The position numbers and the translations under genes are program-made. Of a stretch of 55,080 nt of DNA, positions 8,697-19,000 are shown piece by piece. The notes below the pieces were generated by a model. The model was not told the DNA's origin. It made no database searches and saw nothing but the letters and a program-made list of their open reading frames with translations. Each line of letters starts with the position of its first letter. The stretch's first letter is position 1. The stretch is from Oxalobacteraceae bacterium (GTDB lineage Bacteria; Pseudomonadota; Gammaproteobacteria; Burkholderiales; Burkholderiaceae_D): positions 1-55,080 of the forward strand of contig JAJTGC010000017.1 in NCBI GenBank assembly GCA_021298975.1. The letters are read 5' to 3'.

Positions 8697-9640
8697 GTTT
8701 CTCTCGTTCCGAGGAGGCCTTTGGGTCGGAAAATCAACACAAGCACCAGCAGCAGATAAGGCAGGATAGGCGCGATTTCCGCCAGGGTCAGTGATAGCAA
8801 TCGATACGTCGGGGCATCCGGCGCGATCTCGAATCCCGCCCGTGCCAGTAGTCCGAGTAGTGACCAGTCCAGGGCAACGGCAAAGGTCTGAAGCATGCCG
8901 ATCAGAATCGAGGCCAACAGGGCGCCGGCGAGTGAGCCCATACCCCCCACCACCACCACCACGAAAATAATGCTACCGACCGTGGCAGCCATCGCCGGCT
9001 CAGTGACAAAGGCATTGCCGCCAATAACCCCTGCCAGCGCAGCCAGCGCACACCCGCCACCAAACACCAGCATGAAGACGCGCGGCACATTGTGGCCGAG
9101 CGCCTCGACCGCTTCCGGATGTGTCAGCGCCGCCTGTATGACAAGACCAATGCGTGTTCGCTTCAGTACAAGAAAAATCGCCAGCAGCATTAATAGCGCC
9201 ACCAGCATCATGAAACCGCGATACATCGGAAATGCCGTGCGATACAGAACGAACAGCGGGCCATCAAGCTCTGCGGGGATGCGGTAAGGCACGGCAGCCC
9301 GGCCCCAGATCAGTTGAACCAGCTCGACAATCACATACGACAGGCCAAAAGTGAACAGCAGCTCGGACACATGTCCATACTTGTGAACGGTACGCAGTCC
9401 ATAGCGCTCCACACCAGCCCCCAGCAGACCCACCGCCAAAGGTGCGATAGCCAGCGCGGGCCAAAAGCCCAGCGTCTGGCTGATAGCGTACCCAAAGTAC
9501 GCCCCCAACATGTAAAAGCTCGCGTGGGCAAAGTTAAGTACGCCCATCATGCTGAAGATCAGCGTAAGTCCGGATGAGAGCATGAACAGCAACAGGCCGT
9601 AGCTCAATCCGTTCAACAGTGAAATCAGCGTGAATTCCAA
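8693..9640 (-). CDS. livH: LivH-type ABC transporter permease
   Basis: This 315-residue inner-membrane permease partners LivM. It is hydrophobic throughout, with the LivH hallmarks LSSGLTLIFSMMGVLNFAHA near the N-terminus and a GG-rich loop (VVVVGGMGSLAGAL) before the C-terminal helices. It ends in LIFRPKGLLG, the usual C-terminus of this family. It is the first transporter gene on the minus strand. It starts 56 bases after the acyl-CoA ligase stop, so ligase and transporter may be co-transcribed. Confidence 0.92.
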   Translation of the reverse strand: MEFTLISLLNGLSYGLLLFMLSSGLTLIFSMMGVLNFAHASFYMLGAYFGYAISQTLGFWPALAIAPLAVGLLGAGVERYGLRTVHKYGHVSELLFTFGLSYVIVELVQLIWGRAAVPYRIPAELDGPLFVLYRTAFPMYRGFMMLVALLMLLAIFLVLKRTRIGLVIQAALTHPEAVEALGHNVPRVFMLVFGGGCALAALAGVIGGNAFVTEPAMAATVGSIIFVVVVVGGMGSLAGALLASILIGMLQTFAVALDWSLLGLLARAGFEIAPDAPTYRLLSLTLAEIAPILPYLLLVLVLIFRPKGLLGTRET

Positions 9641-9696
9641 ACCTTGGGCTCCTGCGAACGATTAACGACACATGCGAATCATTTGCCAGTGACAGT

Positions 9697-11349
9697 TCAG
9701 GCGGTTGGCAATTTATGGTCGCGGTACGTCTCGCGAATCTTGTTCTTTAATATTTTGCCAGTCGCACCCAGCGGCAGTGCCTCTGTAAAAACAACATCAT
9801 CCGGTGTCCACCATTTGGCGATTTTTCCTTCATAGAATTTCAGCAACTCGTCTTTGGTCACTTCCATGTTCGGTTTTTTCACCACGACCAGCAACGGACG
9901 TTCATCCCATTTCGGATGGTAGACACCAATACAGGCTGCCTGCAGCACCGCCGGGTGCGCCACCGCGATATTTTCGAGATCAATAGTACCGATCCATTCG
10001 CCACCTGACTTGATCACGTCCTTGCTTCTGTCAGTGATCTGCATATAACCATCGGCATCAATAACCGCCACATCGCCGGTCGGGAACCAGCCATTCTCCA
10101 GCACATCGCCCCCCTCCTGCTTGAAGTAGCTATCAATGATCCAGGGACCTTTGACAAGCAGATTGCCGTAGGTTTTTCCATCCCAGGGCAGCTCCGCACC
10201 GGCGTCGTCAACGATTTTCATGTCCACACCAAAAATCGCACGGCCTTGCTTTTCGAGTACTGACTGCTTCGCTTCTTCCGACAAGGCTTCATGCTTGCTC
10301 AGCAGTGTGCCGCAGGTACCCAGGGGCGACATTTCTGTCATGCCCCATGCGTGCACGACATCAACACCATAATCATTGCGGAAGGTCTTCATCATCGCCG
10401 GCGGACAGGCCGAACCACCAATGACAGTGCGTTTGAAAGTTGAGAATTTCAGGTTGTTTTGGGCGACATAAGTCAGCAGACCCAGCCAGACGGTCGGTAC
10501 ACCCGCAGAGAAAGTGACTTTCTCCTGCTCGAACAATTCATAAATCGATTTGCCGTCCATTGCTGCGCCTGGAAACACCATTTTCGCGCCAGTCAGCATG
10601 ACCGCGTAGGGCAGACCCCAGGCATTCACATGAAACATGGGCACCACCGGCAAGACCACATCGCGTGCCGATACATTCAGCGCATCCGGTAGCGCAGATG
10701 CATAGGAGTGCAATAAAGTCGAGCGATGAGAGTACAGCGCACCTTTGGGGTTACCTGTCGTGCCCGAGGTATAGCAGAGACTGGATGCCGAGTTCTCGTC
10801 AAACACAGGCCATTCATAGTCGTCAGTGTTTTCAGACAGCAAATCCTCGTAACACAATAGGTTGGCAATTTTGCTCTCGGCCGGCATGCGGTCACGATCG
10901 CACATCATCACGTAGCCTTTGATGGTCGTCGCCAACGGCGCAACCGCTTCAATTACGGGCAGAAAGTTCATGTCGAAGAACAGATACTGATCTTCCGCGT
11001 GGTTGGCGATGTAAGCGATTTGCTCCGGATGCAGGCGTGGGTTGACGGTATGAAGCACTGCCCCTGATCCCGATACAGCGTAGTAGGTTTCCAGATGACG
11101 ATACCCATTCCACGCGAGCGTCGCTACACGATCGCCCATGTTCACATTCAGCTTCTTCAGTGCATTGGCGAGCTGCTTCGCTCTGCGATGACAGTCGCTG
11201 TAGGTATAGCGATGCATATCGCCCTCCACCCTGCGGGAGACGATTTCCGACGCGCTGTAATACCGGTCAGCATGCTGAATCAAACTGGAAATGAGCAAAG
11301 GTTGGCTCATCATTTGGCCCATGAGTGGGCTCTTGGGGTACTGCGCCAT
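9697..11349 (-). CDS. AMP-dependent acyl-CoA synthetase (fatty-acid--CoA ligase)
   Basis: This 550-residue cytoplasmic adenylate-forming enzyme joins a carboxylic acid to CoA via an acyl-AMP. The AMP-binding P-loop-like motif YTSGTTGNPKG is intact. Other adenylation motifs follow: the HAWGMTEMSP region, the hinge ITDRSKDVIKSGGEWI and the C-terminal catalytic lysine in PLGATGKILKNKIR. The N-terminus, MxxPLLISSLIQHADRYY, matches the medium/long-chain ligase group that also includes 3-methylthiopropionyl-CoA ligase-like enzymes. Its place ahead of livHMGF suggests that it activates the acid brought in by that importer. Chain length and substrate are not determinable from sequence. Confidence 0.88.
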   Translation of the reverse strand: MAQYPKSPLMGQMMSQPLLISSLIQHADRYYSASEIVSRRVEGDMHRYTYSDCHRRAKQLANALKKLNVNMGDRVATLAWNGYRHLETYYAVSGSGAVLHTVNPRLHPEQIAYIANHAEDQYLFFDMNFLPVIEAVAPLATTIKGYVMMCDRDRMPAESKIANLLCYEDLLSENTDDYEWPVFDENSASSLCYTSGTTGNPKGALYSHRSTLLHSYASALPDALNVSARDVVLPVVPMFHVNAWGLPYAVMLTGAKMVFPGAAMDGKSIYELFEQEKVTFSAGVPTVWLGLLTYVAQNNLKFSTFKRTVIGGSACPPAMMKTFRNDYGVDVVHAWGMTEMSPLGTCGTLLSKHEALSEEAKQSVLEKQGRAIFGVDMKIVDDAGAELPWDGKTYGNLLVKGPWIIDSYFKQEGGDVLENGWFPTGDVAVIDADGYMQITDRSKDVIKSGGEWIGTIDLENIAVAHPAVLQAACIGVYHPKWDERPLLVVVKKPNMEVTKDELLKFYEGKIAKWWTPDDVVFTEALPLGATGKILKNKIRETYRDHKLPTA

Positions 11350-11473
11350 GTTGTCTCCGATGGTATTTTTTGTCGTGAAGCTTTTTTACCGAGCGATTGT
11401 AGCTGAATTACCTTTCCGCTAACAGGTGGTGATGTTGCGCCGCGTCAATTAGGGACGACTAAAAACCGACCGA

Positions 11474-12046
11474 TCAGCAGCTGGTGTAGATGGTATTTTT
11501 TGGGCTGCTCATGACGCGTTTGACCATAGGCTCAAAAAACGTTAACGGCAAAGTGTCATAGTCCGGGTCGAACGCAGGGGCATCATATTTTTCACAAAAC
11601 TCCAGCGTACGCTCGTAGACGGGCGTCCCCTGAAAACGGTCGCGCAAGTTTCGGTCCATACCCAAATGATGAAAAAAATAATAGGCTTGAAACAATCCGT
11701 GCTTCTCTACCATTTCCAGATTTTCCGCTGAGACAAAAGGCTTGAGGATTGCCGCCGCGATGTCGGGATGATTGAAGCTACCCAACGTGTCGCCGATATC
11801 GTGCAGCAGTGCGCAGACAACGTATTCCTCATCCTTGCCGTCCCGGTGGGCGCGCGTCGCTGTCTGCAGGCTGTGCGTGAGGCGATCGACAGAAAACCCG
11901 CCAAAGTCACCGTGCAAAAGCTTGAGGTGGTCGAGTATGCGGTCTGCCAGTCGCGATGAATGAGCTCGAAAATCCTCGACGATCACTTTCCAGTCCTCTT
12001 CCGTACTGTCGCGCATATCGGTAAAGCTGCTCTGTGCCAGCATCAT
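11474..12046 (-). CDS. HD-domain metal-dependent protein (COG4341 / PhnZ-like)
   Basis: This 190-residue soluble protein has the HD superfamily metal ligands in order: His58 (THSLQTATRA), His82-Asp83 (ALLHDIGD), then histidines in NHPDIAAAIL and FHHLGMD. This spacing matches the group annotated as predicted HD phosphohydrolase, which also contains PhnZ, a mixed-valence di-iron oxygenase acting on phosphonates. No phosphonate gene such as phnY is adjacent, so I would not assign PhnZ activity. The start ATG has GGGGAC six bases upstream. It is a monocistronic gene, divergent from selO. Phosphohydrolase and oxygenase activities are both possible. Confidence 0.7.
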   Translation of the reverse strand: MMLAQSSFTDMRDSTEEDWKVIVEDFRAHSSRLADRILDHLKLLHGDFGGFSVDRLTHSLQTATRAHRDGKDEEYVVCALLHDIGDTLGSFNHPDIAAAILKPFVSAENLEMVEKHGLFQAYYFFHHLGMDRNLRDRFQGTPVYERTLEFCEKYDAPAFDPDYDTLPLTFFEPMVKRVMSSPKNTIYTSC

Positions 12047-12286
12047 TGGGTCCCCTTTTTTAAATTTTTACAGCCCGAATCAGACCGGGCCAGTTTGCGC
12101 AGCAACACAAGTCATGCCTGCAAGCCGCCAGATCAATCCACGCAGCCGCGCTGCCACGCTGCCGGGCTGGCACGATGCGCTCACGATGGAATATCAAGTC
12201 GTTCGGGGGCGTTCACATGCGCTGATGTCTTCTCTGTCAAAATACCCCCTTGTCTTGCTAACCGAACAATCGTAACAGAAGCCCGG

Positions 12287-13791
12287 ATGAACTCTCCTGA
12301 AACCCTGCCGGCACAGCGGCTGCAACTGGCTGACCTGCACATGGCCAACCGCTTCGCGACCCTGCCTGCGGATTTTTATACCTCGCTGGCCTCAACGCCG
12401 CTGCCATCACCCTACCTGGTCTGCGCCAGTGCGAGCGCGGCCGGGCTGATTGGACTGGATCCTGAAGGGTTCACGCATCCCGACTTCATCGGGGTTTTAG
12501 TGGCAATTCGACATTAACCGGTTCCCGTCCACTGGCGGCCGTCTATTCCGGCCATCAGTTCGGTGTCTGGGCCGGACAGCTCGGCGATGGCCGTGCCATC
12601 CTGCTCGGTGAAACGGTGGCACCCGGGGAACCCTTGGGCACGCTGGAGCTGCAACTCAAAGGCTCGGGCAAGACACCTTACTCGCGTATGGGTGATGGCC
12701 GCGCGGTTCTGCGCTCGTCAATCCGCGAATTTCTGTGCTCCGAAGCGATGGCAGCGCTCGGCATACCGACCTCGCGCGCCCTGTGCGTGATCGGCTCCGA
12801 CATGCGAGTCATGCGCGAAATGCCGGAAACCACCGCCGTGGTGACCCGCATGGCTCAGAGCTTCGTGCGCTTCGGATCCTTTGAACATTGGTACCACAAG
12901 GACCGCAAAACCGAGCTGCAGACGCTGGCCGATTATGTGATCGCCAACAGTTACCCCGAATTGCAAGGCGCGGTGCAGCCCTATCATGCGCTGTTGTCTG
13001 AGGTGACCCGTCGTACCGCGACGCTGGTGGCCCAATGGCAGGCTGCGGGCTTCATGCATGGCGTACTGAACACGGACAATATGTCGATACTCGGGCTCAC
13101 GCTGGACTATGGCCCCTACGGCTTCATGGAGGCCTATGATCCGGCACACATCTGCAACCACACCGACAGTCAAGGGCGCTATGCCTATCGCATGCAGCCC
13201 CGCATCGCCGAATGGAATTGCTATGCGCTGGGACAGGCGCTGCTGCCACTGATAGGCGAAACAGACGATGTCTATGATGCGTTGTCTGTGTTCAAACCCG
13301 CATTCGAATCCGCCATGCAGGCGTTGTGGCAGGCGAAGTTTGGTTTCAACACCACACAACCGGAAGACGGCGCATTGACCGAGCGCTTGTTCGATCTCAT
13401 GGCCGGCAGTCGCGCAGATTTTCCTTATTTTTTTCGGCAACTCTCCTCGATTCGTCTGAAAGAGCCGCACAACGATGAGCCGCTGCGGGATCTTTTCATC
13501 GATAGACCCGCCTTTGATGCGTGGCTATCGGCATACCGCCAAAGACTGACGCTGGAAAATAGTGTCGATACACGGCGCAAGCAGGCCATGGACAATGTAA
13601 ATCCAAAATATGTTCTGCGAAATTATCTTGCTCAGATCGCGATCGACAAGGCGCAGAACAAGGATTTTTCTGAAGTAAACAAGCTGCTTCAGATCCTGCA
13701 AAAACCCTTTGATGAACAACCAGAGCATGAGGCATATGCTGCGCTGCCCCCGGATTGGGCGGCAGGGATTGAAGTCAGCTGCTCATCGTAA
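12287..13791 (+). pseudogene. selO: Protein adenylyltransferase SelO, interrupted by a one-base frameshift
   Basis: SelO is a pseudokinase-fold enzyme that transfers AMP to redox proteins. The N-terminal part (MNSPETLPAQ... to HPDFIGVL) reads in one frame from the ATG at 12287. It meets a stop at about 12515. The rest of SelO continues in another frame from about 12498: [21 protein letters not shown] and onward to 13791. One missing base in the GGGGTTTT run at 12491-12498 explains this; restored, the protein would be 501 residues. The downstream part keeps [19 protein letters not shown], the metal-binding LNTDNMS, LDYGP and the C-terminal SCSS, whose Cys corresponds to the eukaryotic selenocysteine position. 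The purity of the remainder suggests a very recent lesion or a sequencing error. msrB follows after 19 bases. Confidence 0.85.
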
Positions 13792-13810
13792 ATAGTCCGG
13801 GAGAAAAATA

Positions 13811-14212
13811 ATGACCGTTAAAAAAATTGTGCGTACCGATGCTGAGTGGCGCGCTGTGCTGGCGCCTGAGTCTTATGAGGTGACTCGCCATGCAAGTACC
13901 GAGCGTGCTTTCACCGGCAAGTACAATGATCATCATGAACATGGCATCTATCAGTGCGTATGCTGTGCAACATCGCTGTTTGAATCCGACACCAAATTTG
14001 ATTCCGGGTGTGGCTGGCCAAGTTATTTCAAAGCCATTGATCCTTCTCATGTCGCAGAACGAGTGGATCACAGCTATGGAATGATCAGGACGGAAATTCT
14101 CTGCAATGTGTGCGATGCCCACCTTGGCCATGTTTTCCCTGATGGCCCGCCACCCACGGGTCTGCGGTATTGCATCAATTCGGCTGCACTGACGTTCATT
14201 CCATCGCCTTAG
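13811..14212 (+). CDS. msrB: Peptide-methionine (R)-S-oxide reductase MsrB
   Basis: This 133-residue enzyme reduces methionine-R-sulfoxide in damaged proteins. Two CxxC pairs (CVCC and CNVC) bind the structural zinc. The catalytic cysteine is in RYCINSAAL, and the substrate-pocket segments SGCGWPSY and [10 protein letters not shown] are intact. There is no signal peptide, so it is cytoplasmic. GGGAGAA precedes the ATG. It sits 19 bases after selO and 12 bases before yciB in what looks like one operon. The pairing with SelO, which modifies redox proteins, suggests a shared oxidative-stress role. Confidence 0.95.
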   Translation: MTVKKIVRTDAEWRAVLAPESYEVTRHASTERAFTGKYNDHHEHGIYQCVCCATSLFESDTKFDSGCGWPSYFKAIDPSHVAERVDHSYGMIRTEILCNVCDAHLGHVFPDGPPPTGLRYCINSAALTFIPSP

Positions 14213-14224
14213 GTCCAACACGTC

Positions 14225-14845
14225 ATGAAACTTTTATTCGACCTGTTTCCGGTCATTCTGTTTTTTCTTGTTTTTAAGGTTGCGGGCGCCAACCCGGAGG
14301 CCGCGCAGGCGTTCGGAACCCAGTACCTCTCAGCGCTTGTCTCTGGAGGCGAGGTCAGCCTGGCGCAAGCACCGATACTGCTTGCCACGGCAGTGGCCAT
14401 TCTGGCCACGATCGGTCAGATTGGCTGGTTGCTGGCCAGACGCAAACCGGTCGATAACATGCTCTGGGTATCGTTGGGCATCATCGTCTTGTTTGGCGGT
14501 GCCACTATTTATTTTCACGATGAGCAATTCATCAAACTCAAACCAACCGTACTGTACTGGTGCTTCTCACTGGCGCTGCTGGTCAGTCCCATTTTGTTGG
14601 GAAAAAATCTGATGCGCTCAATGATGGGAAAACAGTTGACCCTGCCAGACCCGGTCTGGAGCCGCCTGAATCTGGCCTGGGGCTTATTTTTTGCTGCCAT
14701 GGGCGCCATCAATCTCTATGTCGCGTTCAGCTTTCCCCTCGCTTTTTGGGTGAATTTCAAATTATTCGGCTTTCTCGGGTTGATGATCGTTTTCATCATC
14801 GCGCAAAGCATTTACCTTGGCCGTTACATGAAGGAGGCGGAATGA
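14225..14845 (+). CDS. yciB: Inner-membrane septation protein A (YciB/IspZ)
   Basis: This 206-residue integral membrane protein of the YciB/IspZ family is linked to cell-envelope integrity and division. It starts with [21 protein letters not shown], the characteristic first helix of the family, and has about five hydrophobic segments in total. The conserved [22 protein letters not shown] region near residue 150 is recognisable. Its stop overlaps the next start (ATGA), so it is translationally coupled to the BolA-like gene. Confidence 0.92.
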   Translation: MKLLFDLFPVILFFLVFKVAGANPEAAQAFGTQYLSALVSGGEVSLAQAPILLATAVAILATIGQIGWLLARRKPVDNMLWVSLGIIVLFGGATIYFHDEQFIKLKPTVLYWCFSLALLVSPILLGKNLMRSMMGKQLTLPDPVWSRLNLAWGLFFAAMGAINLYVAFSFPLAFWVNFKLFGFLGLMIVFIIAQSIYLGRYMKEAE

Positions 14846-15117
14846 ATCGCATCGAGACCATCAACACCTTGCTGCGCGAGGGCTTCGCGCCTCAGGAATG
14901 CCAGGTCGATGACGAGTCAGCGCTGCATGCAGGCCATGCCGGCGCTGCCTCTGGTGGCGGGCATTTTCGGTTGCGGCTGGTATCTGCCCGTTTCGAAGGC
15001 GTGGGCAAAGTCGGCCGTCACCGTCTGGTGTATGATTGTCTAGGCGAGTTGATGCAAAAAGAGATACACGCGCTCGCCATGACCCTGCTGACTCCGACAG
15101 AAGCGGCCGTACACTGA
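14842..15117 (+). CDS. BolA family protein
   Basis: This small protein (91 residues) starts at the ATG overlapping the yciB stop, preceded by AAGGAGG, a very strong ribosome binding site. It contains the BolA fold signature: the [12 protein letters not shown] segment, where the histidines can bind an Fe-S cluster with a monothiol glutaredoxin, then [16 protein letters not shown] and a C-terminal [14 protein letters not shown] helix. BolA proteins act in iron-sulfur trafficking and stress morphology. The yciB-bolA-parvulin order is, as I recall, common in Burkholderiales. Confidence 0.9.
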   Translation: MNRIETINTLLREGFAPQECQVDDESALHAGHAGAASGGGHFRLRLVSARFEGVGKVGRHRLVYDCLGELMQKEIHALAMTLLTPTEAAVH

Positions 15118-15173
15118 CAAGCCGCTTGTGTAATCGATGCGGTATTTTTCTAACATTTTCAATACTACCCCTC

Positions 15174-15953
15174 ATGAAGAACTTGAAATTTGCTCGTTTG
15201 CTGTTGGCGCTGACCGCATTCGCTTCACTTTCTGCGATCGCGCAAAATATCGCTGTCGTCAACGGCAAAGCCGTTCCCTCGAACCGTGTTGATGCGATGG
15301 TCAAGCAGATGGTGCAGCAGGGACAGCAAGACAGCCCTGAAATGCGCGCCATGATCAAAGATGAACTGATCAACCGGGAAATCCTGACTCAGGAAGCTGA
15401 CCGTCAGGGAATAAGTACACGCGCAGATATCAAGAATCAGGTCGAACTGGCGCGTCAGTCCATCGTCATTCGCGCACTTGCGACCGAATACCTGACCAAA
15501 AATCCGGTCAAAGACGATGAAATGAAGGCAGAGTACGACAAATTCAAAGCGCAGTCGGGCGGCAAGGAATACCACGCCCGCCACGTTCTGGTCGAGAAAG
15601 AAGAAGATGCCAAGGGCATTATCAGCAAACTCAAGTCCGGTACGAAATTCGAAGAGTTGGTCAAGGGAACAAAAGACGCCGCGTCAGCTCAGAACGGTGG
15701 CGACCTTGGATGGGCACCCGCAAGCGCATTCGTGAAACCTTTTTCCGATGCGATGGTGGCACTGAAAGCCGGCGAGTTCACCCAGACACCGGTGCAAACC
15801 GAATTCGGTTTTCATGTCATCAAGGTAGAAGAAGTACGTGACGCTCAGGTACCCAAATTTGAGGAAGTCAAATCACAAATTTCTGAATCACTCCAACAAA
15901 AGAAGCTGCAGGCCTTTCAGCAAGACCTGAAGAAGAAGGCAAAGATCCAGTAA
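15174..15953 (+). CDS. Periplasmic peptidylprolyl isomerase (parvulin, Par27/PpiC-like)
   Basis: This 259-residue secreted folding factor starts at the ATG at 15174, which opens a Sec signal (MKNLKFAR, hydrophobic core, cut after AIA). A SurA-like N-terminal helical region is followed by a parvulin domain. That domain runs from EYHARHVLV through GGDLGWAPASAFVKPF to TEFGFHVIKVEEV. The layout resembles Par27 of Bordetella, which acts as chaperone and prolyl isomerase for outer-membrane proteins. A strong terminator follows 42 bases after the stop, ending the selO-msrB-yciB-bolA-parvulin unit. Confidence 0.9.
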   Translation: MKNLKFARLLLALTAFASLSAIAQNIAVVNGKAVPSNRVDAMVKQMVQQGQQDSPEMRAMIKDELINREILTQEADRQGISTRADIKNQVELARQSIVIRALATEYLTKNPVKDDEMKAEYDKFKAQSGGKEYHARHVLVEKEEDAKGIISKLKSGTKFEELVKGTKDAASAQNGGDLGWAPASAFVKPFSDAMVALKAGEFTQTPVQTEFGFHVIKVEEVRDAQVPKFEEVKSQISESLQQKKLQAFQQDLKKKAKIQ

Positions 15954-15995
15954 GTCATTGGATACATCATTGAGCCCGATTCCGGTCTCATGCGC

Positions 15996-16026
15996 AAAGG
16001 GCTCCTCTCGGAGCCCTTTGTTATTT
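15996..16026 (+). terminator. Rho-independent terminator after the parvulin gene
   Basis: AAAGGGCTCC, a TCTC loop and GGAGCCCTTT form a perfect 10-bp stem, followed by a short T-rich stretch. It ends the plus-strand operon. Because the stem begins with AAA it may also work weakly for purL coming from the other side. Confidence 0.85.
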
Positions 16027-16079
16027 CAGCGAACGAAAGCAACCAACCAGCGCGGGATACCCAGCCAGGTGCGCCGTTG

Positions 16080-19000
16080 CTAGCCGACCCACTTGCGCGC
16101 ATTGCGAAACATCCGCATCCAGGGCGCATCCTCACCCCATTCAGGGGGATGCCAGGAATTGAGCACGGTACGGAATACACGTTCGGGGTGAGGCATCATT
16201 ACGGTGAAACGGCCATCGCTCGTCGTCACGGAGGTAATGCCTGCTGGGGAACCATTGGGGTTGAAAGGATAGCGCTCGGTGATCGCGCCGGTATTGTCGA
16301 CAAAACGGGCTGCCACCAGAACATTGTTCTGCACACCCGTCGCTGAAAAATTGGCGAAACCCTCACCGTGAGCGACCGCAATCGGCGCCTGCGTCCCGGC
16401 CATACCGGCAAAGAAGATCGAGGGTGATTCCATGACTTCGATCATTGCAAACCGGGCCTCGAACTGCTCCGACCGGTTACGCGTGAACTTCGGCCAGTGG
16501 TCAGCGCCGGGGATGATCGATTTCAGGCTGCTCATCATCTGACAACCGTTGCAGATGCCCAGCGCGAAGGTGTCGTGACGCTGAAAGAAGGTCTGAAACT
16601 GCGAAGAGAGCTGCTCATTGAATAAAATCGTTTTCGACCAGCCCTCGCCCGCTCCCAGCACATCGCCATAAGAAAAACCACCCACGGCGATCAGTCCTTT
16701 GACATCAGCCAGATTGGCGCGACCGGCAATCAAGTCACTCATGTGCACATCAATGGCATCGAAGCCTGCCTTGTGCATGACCCAGGCGGTCTCCACATGC
16801 GAGTTCACACCCTGCTCGCGCAAGATCGCCACGCGCGGACGCGCACCCGTGTTGATGAAGGGTGCAGCAATATCCTCTGCGGGATCAAAGTGCAATTGTG
16901 GGTGAATGCCGGGATCTGCTTCATCAAGCAGACGGTCATATTCGGCATCGGCACACACCGGGTTGTCGCGCAATCGGGCAATGCGCCAGCTGGTCTCGCT
17001 CCACGCACGATGCAGTTCAGAACGCTTCACGCGATAGATAATTTTGGCATCACGGGTGACCTCGATCACTCCCCGATCGTTGAGCTTGCCAATGATATGA
17101 CTGCAAGCGCCCAGGCCATGAGCGCGCAAGACATTCATCACGTCGGATTTCTGATCTGCACGCACCTGAATCACTGCGCCGAGTTCTTCGTTGAACAGGG
17201 CGCGCAGGGTCAGATCATTGCGCCGCTCGCCGACCTGACTTGCCCAATTTTTGGAATCGCCCCAGTCACTGGCATGTTCGCCCTCCGTGACCAGAATATC
17301 GACATTCACCGACACACCCGTGCGCCCTGCAAATGCCATCTCACACAAGCTGGCATACAAGCCGCCGTCAGAGCGATCGTGATAAGCCAGCACTTGTTGT
17401 TCACGATTGAGCGACTGAATCGCATTAAAAAAAGCTTTGAGATCTTCTGCGCTATCAACATCAGGGGTCGTGTCGCCGATTTGCTGAAATACCTGTGCCA
17501 GCGCCGATGCGCCCATGCGGTTTTTACCGCGACCGAGATCAATCAGCATCAGCACCGTCTCGCCGGCATCGGTTCGAAGCTGTGGCGTCAGGGTCAGGCG
17601 GACATCGGCTACCGGGCTGAACGCAGACACAATCAGCGACACCGGTGAAATCACCGCCTTGTCGCCCGCGGCATCCTGCCAGGTTGTGCGCATGGACAGC
17701 GAGTCCTTGCCGACCGGGATGCTGATGCCCAGGGCGGGACACAATTCCATGCCCACTGCCTTCACCGTATCAAACAGGGCGGCATCCTGACCCGGCTGTC
17801 CGCATGCGGCCATCCAGTTAGCCGAGAGCTTGATATCGGAGAGATGTCGTATCGATGCCGCCGCGATGTTGGTGATGGCTTCACCCACTGCCATACGGCC
17901 CGATGCAGGGGCATTGATGACCGCCAGCGGCGTGCGCTCACCCATGGCCATCGCTTCACCGAGATAGCCCTCATAGCTCATTGTCGTCACGGCGCAATCA
18001 GCCACCGGTACTTGCCAGGGACCGACCATCTGATCCCGCGCCGTGTGCCCGCCGACGAAACGATCACCAATGGTGATCAGGAAAGATTTATCAGCCACCG
18101 CAGGAAAACGCAGCACACGGAGCGCCGCGTCTTCCAGGCTGATATCAGTCAGGTCCAGCGGCGTGCGTTCCAGCGGCTGGCGCTGGACATCGCGATGCAT
18201 TTTTGGTGGCTTGCCGAGCAAGACATCCATGGGCATATCAACGGGATAATTATCCTGCTCGGGATCGAGTACCCGCAGCTGCCTCTCTTCGGTGGTAATG
18301 CCAATGACCGCAAACGGACTGCGTTCACGCTCGCAGATCGCTCGGAACAAACCGAGGCTGGATGGCGCAATGCCCATCACGTAGCGCTCCTGCGATTCAT
18401 TGCTCCAGATCTCTTTGGGCGCAAGACCGCTCTCTTCGAGGGGTACTTTGCGCAAGTCAAACACGGCACCGCGACCGGCATCGTTAGTGAGCTCGGGAAA
18501 AGCATTGGACAAACCACCGGCGCCGACATCGTGTATCGAGAGGATGGGATTGTCCTCACCCAGCGCCCAACAGGCATTGATGACTTCCTGCGCGCGTCGC
18601 TCCATTTCGGGATTGCCGCGCTGAACCGAATCAAAATCAAGATCCGCCGTGTTGGTACCCGTGGCCATGGAGGAGGCGGCACTGCCGCCCATACCGATGC
18701 GCATGCCGGGGCCACCAAGCTGTATCAGCAGACTGCCGGGCGGCAGACCTTCTTTCTTTGTGTGCCGTGCGGCGATGTTACCCATGCCGCCGGCAATCAT
18801 GATCGGTTTGTGATACCCGTAAACCGTACCACCAACATTTTGTTCGTACGTACGGAAATAACCCGCCAGATTGGGGCGACCAAATTCATTGTTGAATGCT
18901 GCGCCACCGAGTGGGCCCTCGATCATGATCTGCAAAGGCGATGCGATGCGCTCGGGCTTGCCGGTGATATCAGACAGACCCATATCGTTGCGTGCGGTGA

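Noticed and set aside
12488-12502. Programmed ribosomal frameshifting in selO
   Set aside because: SelO is not known to use frameshifting. No slippery heptamer with a downstream pseudoknot is evident, and a single missing base in a homopolymer is a simpler explanation.
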